A stretch of DNA of 64,000 nucleotides. Source: an uncultured Tateyamaria sp. (GTDB taxonomy: Bacteria; Pseudomonadota; Alphaproteobacteria; Rhodobacterales; Rhodobacteraceae). Under the pieces are notes generated by a model. That model searched no databases, was not told the DNA's origin, and was given only the letters and a program-made list of their open reading frames with translations. The translations under genes were made by a program, and so were the position numbers. The stretch is from the NCBI GenBank assembly GCA_905480645.1, contig CAJQRC010000013.1, positions 24,101 to 88,100 on the forward strand, given 5' to 3'. Below, piece after piece: positions 1-8,210 of this stretch. Each line of letters opens with the position of its first letter. Position 1 is the first letter of the stretch.

Positions 1-1097
1 GCAAACTTGGACATTTTGGCGCCAAAGCGCAGCTGAAATTGGGCACCCTCTCCAGCAGAAAAACAAGTGCGGACAGCAATTGGATCCCAGATGGTTGCTA
101 AGGCGGCATTCTTAATCCTGCGACGCAACAGTTCTCGTAATAAAATCGTGGAATCCCCTGGAACGCCGCCGCCGGGATTGTCCCATATGTCTGCAATCAC
201 CACAGGCACCGCTTTGGACACTTCAGCTTTATCAAAAGCTTCGTTTAAAGTTAGAAATTCGGGTCGTGTCTTACCGCGCATCGAGAATAATTCAGCCCCT
301 AGCTCTGCGGCTAGTCGGTCACCGCCGCTTTGGTCATTATCTGTCACAACAACAACCCGCGACCCAAGGTCAGGCACATCACCAGCCATAAACCCGTGAA
401 TGACTGAGATAGATAGAACTGACCCCTGCCCCTCAAGCGCTTTAATCTTGTCGACAAACCCGCGCATCGGCTCTCGGCTAGTTGGTAAAACTTCGATCAT
501 TTTACAATCAAAGCTGCTGATCACAGGGTTAATGTCACCCAGTGACGTGCGGTGCACCAAGGTCATTAAGTTTTCGGCTACTTCAACAAAATCAGTATGT
601 GGAAATTCTTTAAAAATTGTTATCAAATTTGTATTTTCTATCCAGCGTTTGGAAAGATGGCTGTGTGGATCAAAGGTTGCGCCAATAATTGCCGCTGTGC
701 CAACAATCTCGCGCACTGCGGCCAGCAATTCCCCCTCACAGTCCAGACAGCCTTGCGAAACCATGGCACCATGTAGGCCAAGGATGACGATGTTGACAGG
801 CATAGCTGTCCGGAGTTCTGTCAGGAGTTGGTCACGCAGAAATTCCCATGTCTGCTGATTTACAATGCCTCCTGGTTCTGCCCAAGATGCGGTTCCTTCA
901 ACGATTTGCCAGTTAAACTCTGCCGCACGAGCGCGAGCGGCTGGGTAAACGGCACTGCACAAAGTCGGCGTCTTTGGGTGCATGCCGGGAGGGGCATAGA
1001 AGCTTTCTTTGAAATCCAGAATATCCGTTCTCAGCGGTGAAAAAGTGTTGGTTTCTGTCGCGATTGAGCCTAAAAAAACGCGCTTGGAACTTTGCAT
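1..1097 (-). CDS. M81 family metallopeptidase (MlrC-like), partial at left edge
   Basis: The minus strand from an ATG at 1097 is open to the window edge, giving about 365 residues with the C-terminus missing. The N-terminus reads [20 protein letters not shown], the usual opening of M81/MlrC proteins. Further in are GLHGAMVSQGCLDCEGE, a DPHSHLS segment with likely zinc ligands, and DNPGGGVPGDST near the end, all family hallmarks. MlrC was named for cleaving linearised microcystin, but in most bacteria the substrate is unknown. The start overlaps the stop of the ABC ATPase upstream by one base (TGATG), so it is the last visible gene of the peptide-transport operon. I infer that it processes what the transporter imports. 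Family call firm; substrate unknown. Confidence 0.88.
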   Translation of the reverse strand, partial: MQSSKRVFLGSIATETNTFSPLRTDILDFKESFYAPPGMHPKTPTLCSAVYPAARARAAEFNWQIVEGTASWAEPGGIVNQQTWEFLRDQLLTELRTAMPVNIVILGLHGAMVSQGCLDCEGELLAAVREIVGTAAIIGATFDPHSHLSKRWIENTNLITIFKEFPHTDFVEVAENLMTLVHRTSLGDINPVISSFDCKMIEVLPTSREPMRGFVDKIKALEGQGSVLSISVIHGFMAGDVPDLGSRVVVVTDNDQSGGDRLAAELGAELFSMRGKTRPEFLTLNEAFDKAEVSKAVPVVIADIWDNPGGGVPGDSTILLRELLRRRIKNAALATIWDPIAVRTCFSAGEGAQFQLRFGAKMSKF

Positions 1098-1909
1098 CAC
1101 ACGAGCTCCCTTCCGGTTTTGACTCTTGGAATAGAGCTGAGAAGTTTGCGAGTGTATTCATGTTTGGGCGCTTCAAATATTTCATTTTTCAGGCCAATTT
1201 CCACGATTTTTCCCTCATGCATGACTGCCACTCGATTGCTGATGTGGCGCACAACACCCAAATCATGGCTGATGAACAGCATCGATATACCACTATCCTG
1301 TTGCAGTTTTTTGATCAGGTTCAGCACCTGCGCCTGAATAGATACGTCTAACGCTGATACGGCCTCATCCGCGATTACCAGTTTGGGTTTAAGAATCATA
1401 ACGCGTGCAATCCCGATGCGTTGGCGCTGACCGCCAGAAAACTCATGTGGATGGCGTTTCATAACCATTGGGTCCATTCCAACCGTTTCCAGCATTATTG
1501 CTATTTTGTTGCGTGCCTCTTCCCAGGTGCTGCATAAGCCGTGGATAAACAATGGCTCGCCTAAGGTCTGCTCAATTTTGAGGCGTGGGTTAAGCGAGGC
1601 AAATGGATCTTGAAAGATCATTTGAATTTCTCGCCGTAATGGACGGAATTCAGAAGATGACATCATTAAAAAATCTTGACCTTCAAACAAAGCATGTCCC
1701 GATGTTGCTTGTTCTAGGTGAGTAAGAGTACGTCCGACTGTGGATTTGCCACACCCAGATTCACCCACAAGGCTAAGGACTTCACCAGGAGCAATTTCGA
1801 AAGAAACTCCATCAACAGCTTTGATTACCTGCTTTTTGCCAAATGGCCACAGTGATTTGGTGTGGTAATGTTTTTTGAGATCAACAATACTCAGCAACGG
1901 CTCACTCAT
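1097..1909 (-). CDS. Oligopeptide/dipeptide ABC transporter ATPase (DppF-like)
   Basis: Cytoplasmic ATPase that powers a peptide-type importer. About 270 residues from the ATG at 1909, chosen because it overlaps the stop of the preceding ATPase in an ATGA junction; an upstream start at 1936 would run further into that gene. Visible motifs are Walker [10 protein letters not shown] near residue 49, Q-loop [12 protein letters not shown], signature [13 protein letters not shown], Walker [13 protein letters not shown] and the switch histidine in FISHDLGVV. It is shorter than many DppF proteins because the C-terminal extension stops soon after the [10 protein letters not shown] segment. It is coupled to dppD before it and to the M81 peptidase after it. 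Confidence 0.92.
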   Translation of the reverse strand: MSEPLLSIVDLKKHYHTKSLWPFGKKQVIKAVDGVSFEIAPGEVLSLVGESGCGKSTVGRTLTHLEQATSGHALFEGQDFLMMSSSEFRPLRREIQMIFQDPFASLNPRLKIEQTLGEPLFIHGLCSTWEEARNKIAIMLETVGMDPMVMKRHPHEFSGGQRQRIGIARVMILKPKLVIADEAVSALDVSIQAQVLNLIKKLQQDSGISMLFISHDLGVVRHISNRVAVMHEGKIVEIGLKNEIFEAPKHEYTRKLLSSIPRVKTGRELV

Positions 1910-2880
1910 GGTGCAACCTTTCCGGGAAAGTGGCATTGGACAGAATGGCCATGTTTGAACTCAGTTTCTTTAGGTACTGTAGTTAAGCATAATTCTGTCG
2001 CTGAAGCGCAGCGCGGATGGAAAGCACAGCCGGTTAACTCCTCCTCCAATGTGGGGACCCGCCCTGGTATCGCCTCAAGCCAATCAACGTCGCTATCCAC
2101 CACCGGCATCGAATTTAATAACCCACGTGTATAAGGGTGGGCCAATTCCAAAAATAGACTTTCTGTTTCAGCGGCCTCTGCCACGCGGCCACGATACATC
2201 ACCGCAACTTTATTACTGGTTTCAGAGATCACCCCTAGGTCATGGCTGATAAGTATGATGGCTGTCCCCATACGGGTCTGCAGATCAGCCATCAGATCAA
2301 GCACTTCTTTCTGGACTGTTACATCCAACGCAGTCGTTGGCTCGTCTGCGATCAACAATTTGGGATCACAGGATAAAGCCATTGCAATCATGACCCGCTG
2401 GCGTTGTCCACCAGACATCTGATGGGGAAAGCTATCAACACGTTCAGACGGATTTGGGATGCGCACAAGGCTCAGTAATTCAACCACACGGTCACGTGCC
2501 TGTGCCTTGGTCATTTTCTGATGCTGCCGAATGTTTTCAATGATCTGATCGCCAATGCGGTAGACTGGGTTGAGGCTCGTCATTGGTTCCTGGAAAATCA
2601 TTGCCATCTGGTTGCCCATAATAGAGCGCCGCTCACGCTCAGACAGCGTCAATAGATCCATACCATCAAAGCGAATACTGCCGCCAGTGATCCGCACGGT
2701 GGTACCCCCCAAAAGTCCCATTATTGCAAGCGCAGTAAGGCTTTTTCCACAACCGCTTTCGCCAACGATACCAAGAGTTTCATTATCATCGACGCTAAAG
2801 GATACGCTTTGAACAACTGGTAAGAGCTTACCCTTTGCACTGACTGCTATCTCAAGATTTTGAACCTCCAGCAATGCCAT
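1906..2880 (-). CDS. Oligopeptide/dipeptide ABC transporter ATPase (DppD-like)
   Basis: Second ATPase of the peptide importer, about 324 residues. The start MALLEVQNLEI at 2880 is preferred: it lies 4 bp after the permease stop and removes a nonconserved 23-residue extension. It carries Walker [35 protein letters not shown], Walker B IADEPTTALD and ILISHDLGVI. The C-terminus has the oligo_HPY-type domain with GCAFHPRCASATELC, a cysteine group usual in this subfamily and absent from the partner ATPase. Together they form the heterodimeric motor expected of Dpp/Opp/Ddp systems. Confidence 0.93.
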   Translation of the reverse strand: MALLEVQNLEIAVSAKGKLLPVVQSVSFSVDDNETLGIVGESGCGKSLTALAIMGLLGGTTVRITGGSIRFDGMDLLTLSERERRSIMGNQMAMIFQEPMTSLNPVYRIGDQIIENIRQHQKMTKAQARDRVVELLSLVRIPNPSERVDSFPHQMSGGQRQRVMIAMALSCDPKLLIADEPTTALDVTVQKEVLDLMADLQTRMGTAIILISHDLGVISETSNKVAVMYRGRVAEAAETESLFLELAHPYTRGLLNSMPVVDSDVDWLEAIPGRVPTLEEELTGCAFHPRCASATELCLTTVPKETEFKHGHSVQCHFPGKVAP

Positions 2881-2884
2881 GTGA

Positions 2885-3736
2885 TCAGACCCCCGAAATA
2901 TCGTCTTTAAAGCGCGGATCGATGCTGTCACGAAGCGCGTCACCCACAAGGTTCATGGAAAAAACTGAAAGCACAATTAGTATGCCAGGATAGATTAGAA
3001 GCCATGGTGCGCGGGTGACATAGATGCGTTCTTCAGACAGCATGTTGCCCCAACTTGGCACTTCGGGCGGTAAGCCGAGACCTAGAAAATCAAGAGCAGC
3101 AGCCTGCAACTGAGCAAAGGCAAATATGAAGCTTGCTTGCACCAGCAAAGGTGAGACGAGGTTGGGTAGAATGTGACGAAAGAGAATGGAAAGGTTCCCA
3201 ACGCCAGAGCAGACAGCGGCATCGACGAACACTTCGCCCTTCAACTTTAATGTCATGCCGAAGAGGATGCGGGCGGTGGTTGTGGCGTAGACAATACCAA
3301 TCACGAGGATCGTGTTAAATACACTTCTTTCCAGCAATGTGATTAAGACAAGTGCCATTAGCAAAGCTGGGAAGGCCATCAGGACATCCACACCACGCAT
3401 AAGAAAATGGCCCAACTTAGTAAAATAGGCCGAGACCATGCCAATTAAGCCACCTGCCAAAAGGGCGACAACAACGCTTCCCGTACCAATGATCACCGTC
3501 ATTCGAGCGCCATATACTGCGCGCGAGAACGTATCTCGGCCAAAGTGGTCTGTACCAAAGAGGTTTGGCCAACCCGGTTTTGCCAAACGGCCTACCGGAT
3601 CAATCTCAAGCGGATCAAAGGGCGCTATTAGTGGTGCCGCTATTGCTGCGACAGCTATCATGACGAGCCAAAGAAAACCTAATGTAGCAAGCCTGCGGCC
3701 GGCAAATGCAGCCTGGAGGAAATTCATGGCGTTCAT
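2885..3736 (-). CDS. Peptide ABC transporter permease (DppC-like)
   Basis: Inner-membrane permease of 283 residues. An N-terminal helix (about 17-40) is followed by DPVGRLAKPGWPNLFGTDHFGRDTFSRAVYG-type sequence; the GTD-x-GRD-x-SR pattern is diagnostic of DppC/OppC. After it come about five more hydrophobic segments. A conserved cytoplasmic loop (ILFRHILPNLVSPLLV) should contact the ATPases. The start at 3736 overlaps the dppB-like stop by 4 bp (ATGA); an internal ATG at 3727 is also possible. It pairs with the DppB-like subunit to form the channel. Confidence 0.92.
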   Translation of the reverse strand: MNAMNFLQAAFAGRRLATLGFLWLVMIAVAAIAAPLIAPFDPLEIDPVGRLAKPGWPNLFGTDHFGRDTFSRAVYGARMTVIIGTGSVVVALLAGGLIGMVSAYFTKLGHFLMRGVDVLMAFPALLMALVLITLLERSVFNTILVIGIVYATTTARILFGMTLKLKGEVFVDAAVCSGVGNLSILFRHILPNLVSPLLVQASFIFAFAQLQAAALDFLGLGLPPEVPSWGNMLSEERIYVTRAPWLLIYPGILIVLSVFSMNLVGDALRDSIDPRFKDDISGV

Positions 3737-4680
3737 TTTAGCGATACCCTCGGGTCTAGCCGTGCATAGGCGAGGTCCACAGCTAAGTTGATAACCATAT
3801 AAAGAACCACAATTACAAGGATGACGCCTTGGATGACCGGATAATCTCGGCGCAAGATAGATTGAACGACAAGCCGTCCAATTCCGGGAAGTGAGAACAC
3901 AGTCTCAGTCACGACGGCCTCAGATATCAGAGCAGCAAAGGTAAAGCCGAACGCTGCAGCAACAGCGATTAGAGCGTTTCGGAAGATGTGCTTGATGGCT
4001 ACCCGCGTTGGATGCAGCCCTTTCGCGCGGGCTGTGCGAACATGATCCTCGCGCGAAACGTCTAGCATGGAGGCGCGGACCAACCGAATAATCAAAGCGG
4101 TGTTTGGCGCGGCCAAGGTCAGGCTTGGAAGTAGAAGATATCGTAAATTGGTAATGCCGCCGTGATCCGACAAGGATGGAAAGCCAGAGCTAGGGAACCA
4201 ACCCAGCGTCACTGAAAAGATCATAATCAGATAAAGGCCAAGCCAGAAGGTCGGGATGGATGCGGCTAGCATTGCTCCGCTTGAGGTCATCTGATCAATC
4301 CAAGTACCGTGTTTGGTTGCAGACAGAATGCCAATTGGCAACCCTATGAGTATGATCCAAATCATCGTCATACTTGCGAGCAAGATCGACGTTTCAGCCC
4401 CGCTACCGATGACTGATAAGACAGGTTCACCAAAAAAAATTGAAGTGCCAAGATCGCCTTTTAAGACATTACTCAGCCAAATGAAATATTGAATGTATAA
4501 GGGATGGTCAAATCCCATTTCGGAAGAAAGCTGTGCTACCTCTTCCGGTGTTGCAGTGTCACCCAATAAGATAGCGGCAGGGTCGCCGGGAATCAGGTGC
4601 ACAAAAAGAAACACCAAAATTGAGGCTGCCAGAAGCGTTGGGATCAGAGTCAAAAGGCGTTTAGCGGTATACGCCAGCAT
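3733..4680 (-). CDS. Peptide ABC transporter permease (DppB-like)
   Basis: About 315 residues from the ATG at 4680, which has a GAGGT site just upstream; a longer frame to 4782 would overlap the binding-protein gene and adds non-membrane sequence. The N-terminus MLAYTAKRLLTLIPTLLAAS and the following LIPGDP are standard for DppB/OppB. Six hydrophobic segments are visible, and VTETVFSLPGIGRL is the conserved coupling-loop sequence. It is separated by about 70 bp from the binding-protein gene and overlaps the dppC-like gene by 4 bp. Confidence 0.92.
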   Translation of the reverse strand: MLAYTAKRLLTLIPTLLAASILVFLFVHLIPGDPAAILLGDTATPEEVAQLSSEMGFDHPLYIQYFIWLSNVLKGDLGTSIFFGEPVLSVIGSGAETSILLASMTMIWIILIGLPIGILSATKHGTWIDQMTSSGAMLAASIPTFWLGLYLIMIFSVTLGWFPSSGFPSLSDHGGITNLRYLLLPSLTLAAPNTALIIRLVRASMLDVSREDHVRTARAKGLHPTRVAIKHIFRNALIAVAAAFGFTFAALISEAVVTETVFSLPGIGRLVVQSILRRDYPVIQGVILVIVVLYMVINLAVDLAYARLDPRVSLK

Positions 4681-4751
4681 ATCAACCTCAATTGACTGGA
4701 ATAAGTGAGTTAGCCCCCCACCTAAAGATGGGCAGGAGGCTGGGGAGAACC

Positions 4752-6293
4752 TTACTTGGAAACGTTCCAGAAGCTTGGCCAAATCAAAGTCTGTTTGCCA
4801 AGACCTTTCAGTTTTGGAGAGGCGATGTTGTACGTATACACGTCGCCTGTCTTCATGGTTGGCACCTGCTCATAGATCAAAGACTGAAGCTCCGCCCAGA
4901 TTTTCTGACGCTCAGCTGGATCAGAAGACGCAGTGAAACGATCTTTCAAGGCTTTCTTTTCAGGAGTTGCCCACCAACCAGGATAATTGTCGTTCATCAC
5001 AGAGATTAGGATTGGATCTGGCACAAAACCATGGTGTGTAAAGAATAAATCCCACTGGTCAGGCTGCGCGCGCTTTTCGATCAGTGTCGCCCAGTCATAA
5101 ACCTGAAGGTCAATGTTGAACCCGGCCTGCGCCAATTGCTTGGTGTAGACGATCGCGCTATCATAGTGGAAAGGATAATTGGTCGAGACCATGAACTTGA
5201 TTGGCTTACCATCGTATCCAGCTTCTTCTGCCATTGTTTTTGCTGCTTCTGCGTCACCACGGCTATAGTTTTCTGTGCCTGCTTTGGAAGCCCAAACACT
5301 GCCTTCTGGGGCAAAAGAACCGTTGGCGCGCCACAAACCTTCAGGGCCGATGGCAACCTGCAAGGCAGGTGTCTTGTCGATGGCCATTTGAATGGCACGG
5401 CGCAGCGCAAAGTTTTCTTTTAATGGACCATCGCTGGAATTCAGAAATACTAAGCCAAATATTGGCCCACCATTGAGCATAGTTTTAACGCCAGAATCTG
5501 CGTCCAAGTCTGCAAATAAATCACCTGGAATGCTTTCGGCGTAGTCATAGTCACCAGCGCGGACACCAGCAACCCGAGTACCTACGTCAGGGACGGGGAT
5601 AAAGCGGAGTGCATCAAAGTCAGCCACGCGTTTACCACCGTAGCCGTCTGCTGCGCCCTCTGGCGATTTGTAGCCGTCAAAGCGCACCAACTCGATGAAA
5701 CGATTTGCTTCCCATGCGTTGAACTTGTAGGGACCTGTACCAATGTATTGGTCAGACGATATTGGTTCCTTTGTAGCCCCTTCCACAACGCTAGCAGGAT
5801 AGATCGCGGGACCACCGTTGATAAAAGCCATCAGATTTTTCCAAGGACCGAAGGGCTCTTTCAGTTTGATAGTGATTTCATAATCACCGCTGGCCTGAAT
5901 GTTTTCGACGTGGTCAAATATCAGGCTACCACGTGAGCCAAATTCGCCCCAACGCTTAAGTGATGCTAAAACATCTGCCGATGTCATAGCCTGACCATTG
6001 TGAAACTTAACATCGTCGCGCAAAGCAATTATGATTGTTTTCCCATCAGCGGATACTGTTTCGCCAGAGGCGAGTAGCGGCACTGGAGCATTTGACGCGT
6101 TGAATGTGTAGAGGCCTTCGAACATATGATGAGCGATTGTGGTTGATAGATCAGAGGTAACAACCTGCTGATCAAGGCTGGGTGGCTCTCCCACAGTCGC
6201 GTAGCGTAACATGTCGCCGGCATATGCCCCACCCGCCAACGCCAACAACGCCCCAGCTGTCAGCGCGGATTTCATCCAAGTCTTTAGTTTCAT
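4752..6293 (-). CDS. Family 5 extracellular solute-binding protein (peptide type)
   Basis: Periplasmic binding protein of about 513 residues. The ATG at 6293 has GGAG upstream and starts a clear Sec signal peptide (MKLKTWMKSALTAGALLALA, with cleavage likely after GGAYA). The mature part has the SBP_bac_5 pattern: YATVGEPPSLDQQVV near the start, HHMFEGLYTF, LRDDVKFHNGQAMTSADV and GTGPYKF. Such proteins bind di- or oligopeptides, but members also bind opines, nickel, glutathione and cyclic compounds, so the ligand is open. First gene of the leftward operon, so transcribed from the divergent promoter region at 6294-6438. Confidence 0.92.
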   Translation of the reverse strand: MKLKTWMKSALTAGALLALAGGAYAGDMLRYATVGEPPSLDQQVVTSDLSTTIAHHMFEGLYTFNASNAPVPLLASGETVSADGKTIIIALRDDVKFHNGQAMTSADVLASLKRWGEFGSRGSLIFDHVENIQASGDYEITIKLKEPFGPWKNLMAFINGGPAIYPASVVEGATKEPISSDQYIGTGPYKFNAWEANRFIELVRFDGYKSPEGAADGYGGKRVADFDALRFIPVPDVGTRVAGVRAGDYDYAESIPGDLFADLDADSGVKTMLNGGPIFGLVFLNSSDGPLKENFALRRAIQMAIDKTPALQVAIGPEGLWRANGSFAPEGSVWASKAGTENYSRGDAEAAKTMAEEAGYDGKPIKFMVSTNYPFHYDSAIVYTKQLAQAGFNIDLQVYDWATLIEKRAQPDQWDLFFTHHGFVPDPILISVMNDNYPGWWATPEKKALKDRFTASSDPAERQKIWAELQSLIYEQVPTMKTGDVYTYNIASPKLKGLGKQTLIWPSFWNVSK

Positions 6294-6337
6294 ATCATTC
6301 TCCTTCGTTATCATGTTTCAGGATAATTCTATTTATA

Positions 6338-6352
6338 TGTAAATTTCTTACA
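6338..6352. promoter_or_regulatory. Palindromic operator copy 1 (TGTAA-N5-TTACA)
   Basis: TGTAAATTTCTTACA, an inverted repeat with 5-bp arms and 5-bp spacer, lies about 45 bp upstream of the binding-protein start. A near-identical copy sits 72 bp away. Operators of RpiR-family proteins such as HexR have the same architecture (TGTAA...TTACA), and an RpiR gene is encoded two genes to the right, so this is inferred to be its binding site. Confidence 0.65.
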
Positions 6353-6409
6353 TTTTGACTTATATGAGTCAAATATTATTTGAATATGTCTATTTTATGG
6401 GTCATAAAA

Positions 6410-6424
6410 TGTAAATTACTTACA
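6410..6424. promoter_or_regulatory. Palindromic operator copy 2 (TGTAA-N5-TTACA)
   Basis: TGTAAATTACTTACA, differing from copy 1 at one position of the spacer, lies 14 bp before the ridA start codon. The pair brackets the divergent promoter region, about seven helical turns apart, an arrangement suited to co-regulation of both transcription units or to looping. Confidence 0.65.
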
Positions 6425-6438
6425 TAAAGGTTATCAAC

Positions 6439-6837
6439 ATGCCAGTTACTCCAAAGGAAATCATCCGCTTCGATGGCGCAGACGATGCTGCCGGCGGCAC
6501 AGCACGCCCTTTTGCTAAAGCAGTTCGTGCAGGTGATTTTATCTATGTGTCTGGGCAAGTCCCTACAGTTGATGGCGAGGTTGTCACAGGTGGAATTATT
6601 GCACAGTCAGAGGCTGTTATGGCCAACATCATCTCTGTTCTGAAGCTTGCTGATTGCGGCCTAGAGCATGTGGTGCAAGTTGGTGTCTGGCTGGATGATC
6701 CACGAGATTTTACCAGTTTCAATTCAGTCTTCGCTAAATATTTCACCGCATATCCACCCGCACGCGCCACAGTACAAAGTGCACTTATGGTCGACGCAAA
6801 GGTTGAAATGAATGTAGTGGCATACAAACCTCTATAG
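6439..6837 (+). CDS. ridA: RidA family enamine/imine deaminase
   Basis: 132 residues, the standard length for RidA/YjgF/UK114. It reads IYVSGQVPTVDGEVV, then VVQVGVWLDDPRDFTSFNSV and PPARATVQS with the arginine that binds the substrate carboxylate. RidA proteins hydrolyse reactive 2-aminoacrylate-type enamines/imines released by PLP enzymes or amino acid oxidases. Standing first in the rightward unit, divergent from the peptide importer and just before the regulator, it is probably a specialised member serving breakdown of the imported nitrogen compound rather than the housekeeping copy. Confidence 0.9.
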   Translation: MPVTPKEIIRFDGADDAAGGTARPFAKAVRAGDFIYVSGQVPTVDGEVVTGGIIAQSEAVMANIISVLKLADCGLEHVVQVGVWLDDPRDFTSFNSVFAKYFTAYPPARATVQSALMVDAKVEMNVVAYKPL

Positions 6838-6853
6838 AAAGCTCGCTAAGACA

Positions 6854-7732
6854 ATGTTCGAAGCTATCGACCTCATCTCACATATGCGTACTCTGGAAGG
6901 AAAGTTCCCTAAGCGCGAGCAGTTGGTTTCTGACTTTGTGTTAGCAAACCTTGAGAAAATATCATTTCTTTCACAGAACGAGATTGCGGAGGCTGCTAAG
7001 GTTTCTGTCGCCACGGTAAATCGTTTTTGCACGACAATCGGCTGTGGCGGGTTTCGCGACTTTCAAATTAGGCTTGCTCAAAACGTGGCTGTTAGTTTGC
7101 AATACCTTGGGGGCGCAAGCGTAAATCAATCTGAAACTGGGCAATTGGTAACCCAAGTGTTCAGCACATTGGTTGATACTTTGACGCTGGTTCGCACGCA
7201 ATTGGATGGTCAGGCGATTGAACAAGTTACAGATATACTAGCCGATGCCCGCCGTATTGCATTTCTTGGCTTAGGTGGAGGTTCTGCCAATGTTGCGCGT
7301 GAGGGGGCCAATAGGTTCTTTCGTCTTGGTATCCCAGCAGAGGCACATGCAGATGGTTATCTACAGCGCATGCTATCCTCGACCTTGATCGAAGGTGATG
7401 TGTTGGTAGCAATTTCGTCAAGTGGTCAACCTGCTGAGCTTTTGGATAGTGTTGCTATTGCCAAGCAATACGGCGCTACTACGATCAGCTTGACTAAAAC
7501 TGGCTCAGATCTTGCAAAACTGGCAGACATCTCAATCCAGATCGATATTCCCGAAGATCAGGACATTTATAAACCCTCAGCATCACGTCTTGTCTACATA
7601 GCAATTGTTGATGTTTTAGCTGCTGGTGCTGCGAGAAAACAGCCAGAAAGGGTTAAAGAAAACTTGCGACGCATCCGAACCTCATTGTTGCCATTGACCA
7701 AAGACTCTGGACCTAAACCAATCGGAGATTGA
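6854..7732 (+). CDS. MurR/RpiR family transcriptional regulator
   Basis: 292 residues. The N-terminal HTH_6 domain (about 1-80) contains SQNEIAEAAKVSVATVNRFC, the recognition region. A SIS sugar-isomerase domain follows (about 125-260) with AFLGLGGGSANVAREGANRF and VLVAISSSGQPAELL, the phosphosugar-type ligand fold. It starts 16 bp after ridA and is probably co-transcribed. Given the matching palindromes at 6338 and 6410, it probably controls the divergent importer/M81 operon and its own operon. SIS-domain regulators usually sense phosphorylated sugars, so its pairing with a peptide-type importer is somewhat unusual. Confidence 0.9.
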   Translation: MFEAIDLISHMRTLEGKFPKREQLVSDFVLANLEKISFLSQNEIAEAAKVSVATVNRFCTTIGCGGFRDFQIRLAQNVAVSLQYLGGASVNQSETGQLVTQVFSTLVDTLTLVRTQLDGQAIEQVTDILADARRIAFLGLGGGSANVAREGANRFFRLGIPAEAHADGYLQRMLSSTLIEGDVLVAISSSGQPAELLDSVAIAKQYGATTISLTKTGSDLAKLADISIQIDIPEDQDIYKPSASRLVYIAIVDVLAAGAARKQPERVKENLRRIRTSLLPLTKDSGPKPIGD

Positions 7733-7935
7733 TTGGTTCAGCCCTACTGATAAGATCAAGCATTGGAGTTTTGGTATTGCATAAATCTATGCACTTAATA
7801 ATTGATGCCACTCGGCAAGAGCAGTTGAAATTTTTTAGCTTATGATTAGCGTGTGAACAGATTTGGGCCATTCGACAGAATTAGCTCCATGAAGCTATTT
7901 TTCCAACACTAAAGCCCTCAGGTTCGATCTGCACA

Positions 7936-8210
7936 GCCCCCGTATTGGTTTGTGTCCTGAGTGAGATAGTGCTGCGACGTCGGGCCATTGGTTCGTTCTC
8001 TAGACTGTTAACCCTTTTAACCCAAATGGCTACCATTAATGATATTGGAGTATGCCAGCCTGTCTTGAGAGTATTTTTGAGCTGGCTGAAGGCACAATAA
8101 TGGGATTAGAAAGCCGCGAGTTGCCAATATATGGGATGCAGATTCATTTGGATCTATCGCATCGGAACACGGCGGCGCATTTATTAAAGAACGTCTTTAT
8201 CTCGCATTAG
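7936..8210 (+). pseudogene. trpG: Decayed trpG (anthranilate synthase component II) remnant
   Basis: No intact frame, but one forward frame reads VNPFNPNGYH, two stops, then MPACLES and ELAEGTIMGLESRELPIYGM followed by QIH. This matches the TrpG order (NPF..RYHSL, LPxCLEVTA, DGTIMGL, LPIHGVQFHPES). Right after QIH a shifted frame reads SIASEHG, the TrpG motif with catalytic His and Glu, and the original frame resumes with AHLLKNVFISH and a stop. Weaker similarity to the nucleophile region (PVLVCVLSE against LGVCLGHQ) begins near 7940. Two in-frame stops and at least two frameshifts make it nonfunctional. It ends overlapping the 3' end of the convergent EamA gene. The rest of 7733-7935 shows no gene. 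Confidence 0.7.

Noticed and set aside
67..1351. Several plus-strand open frames and a minus-strand frame at 913-1185
   Set aside because: They are shadows of the M81 peptidase gene on the minus strand, whose conserved motifs are unambiguous in its own frame.
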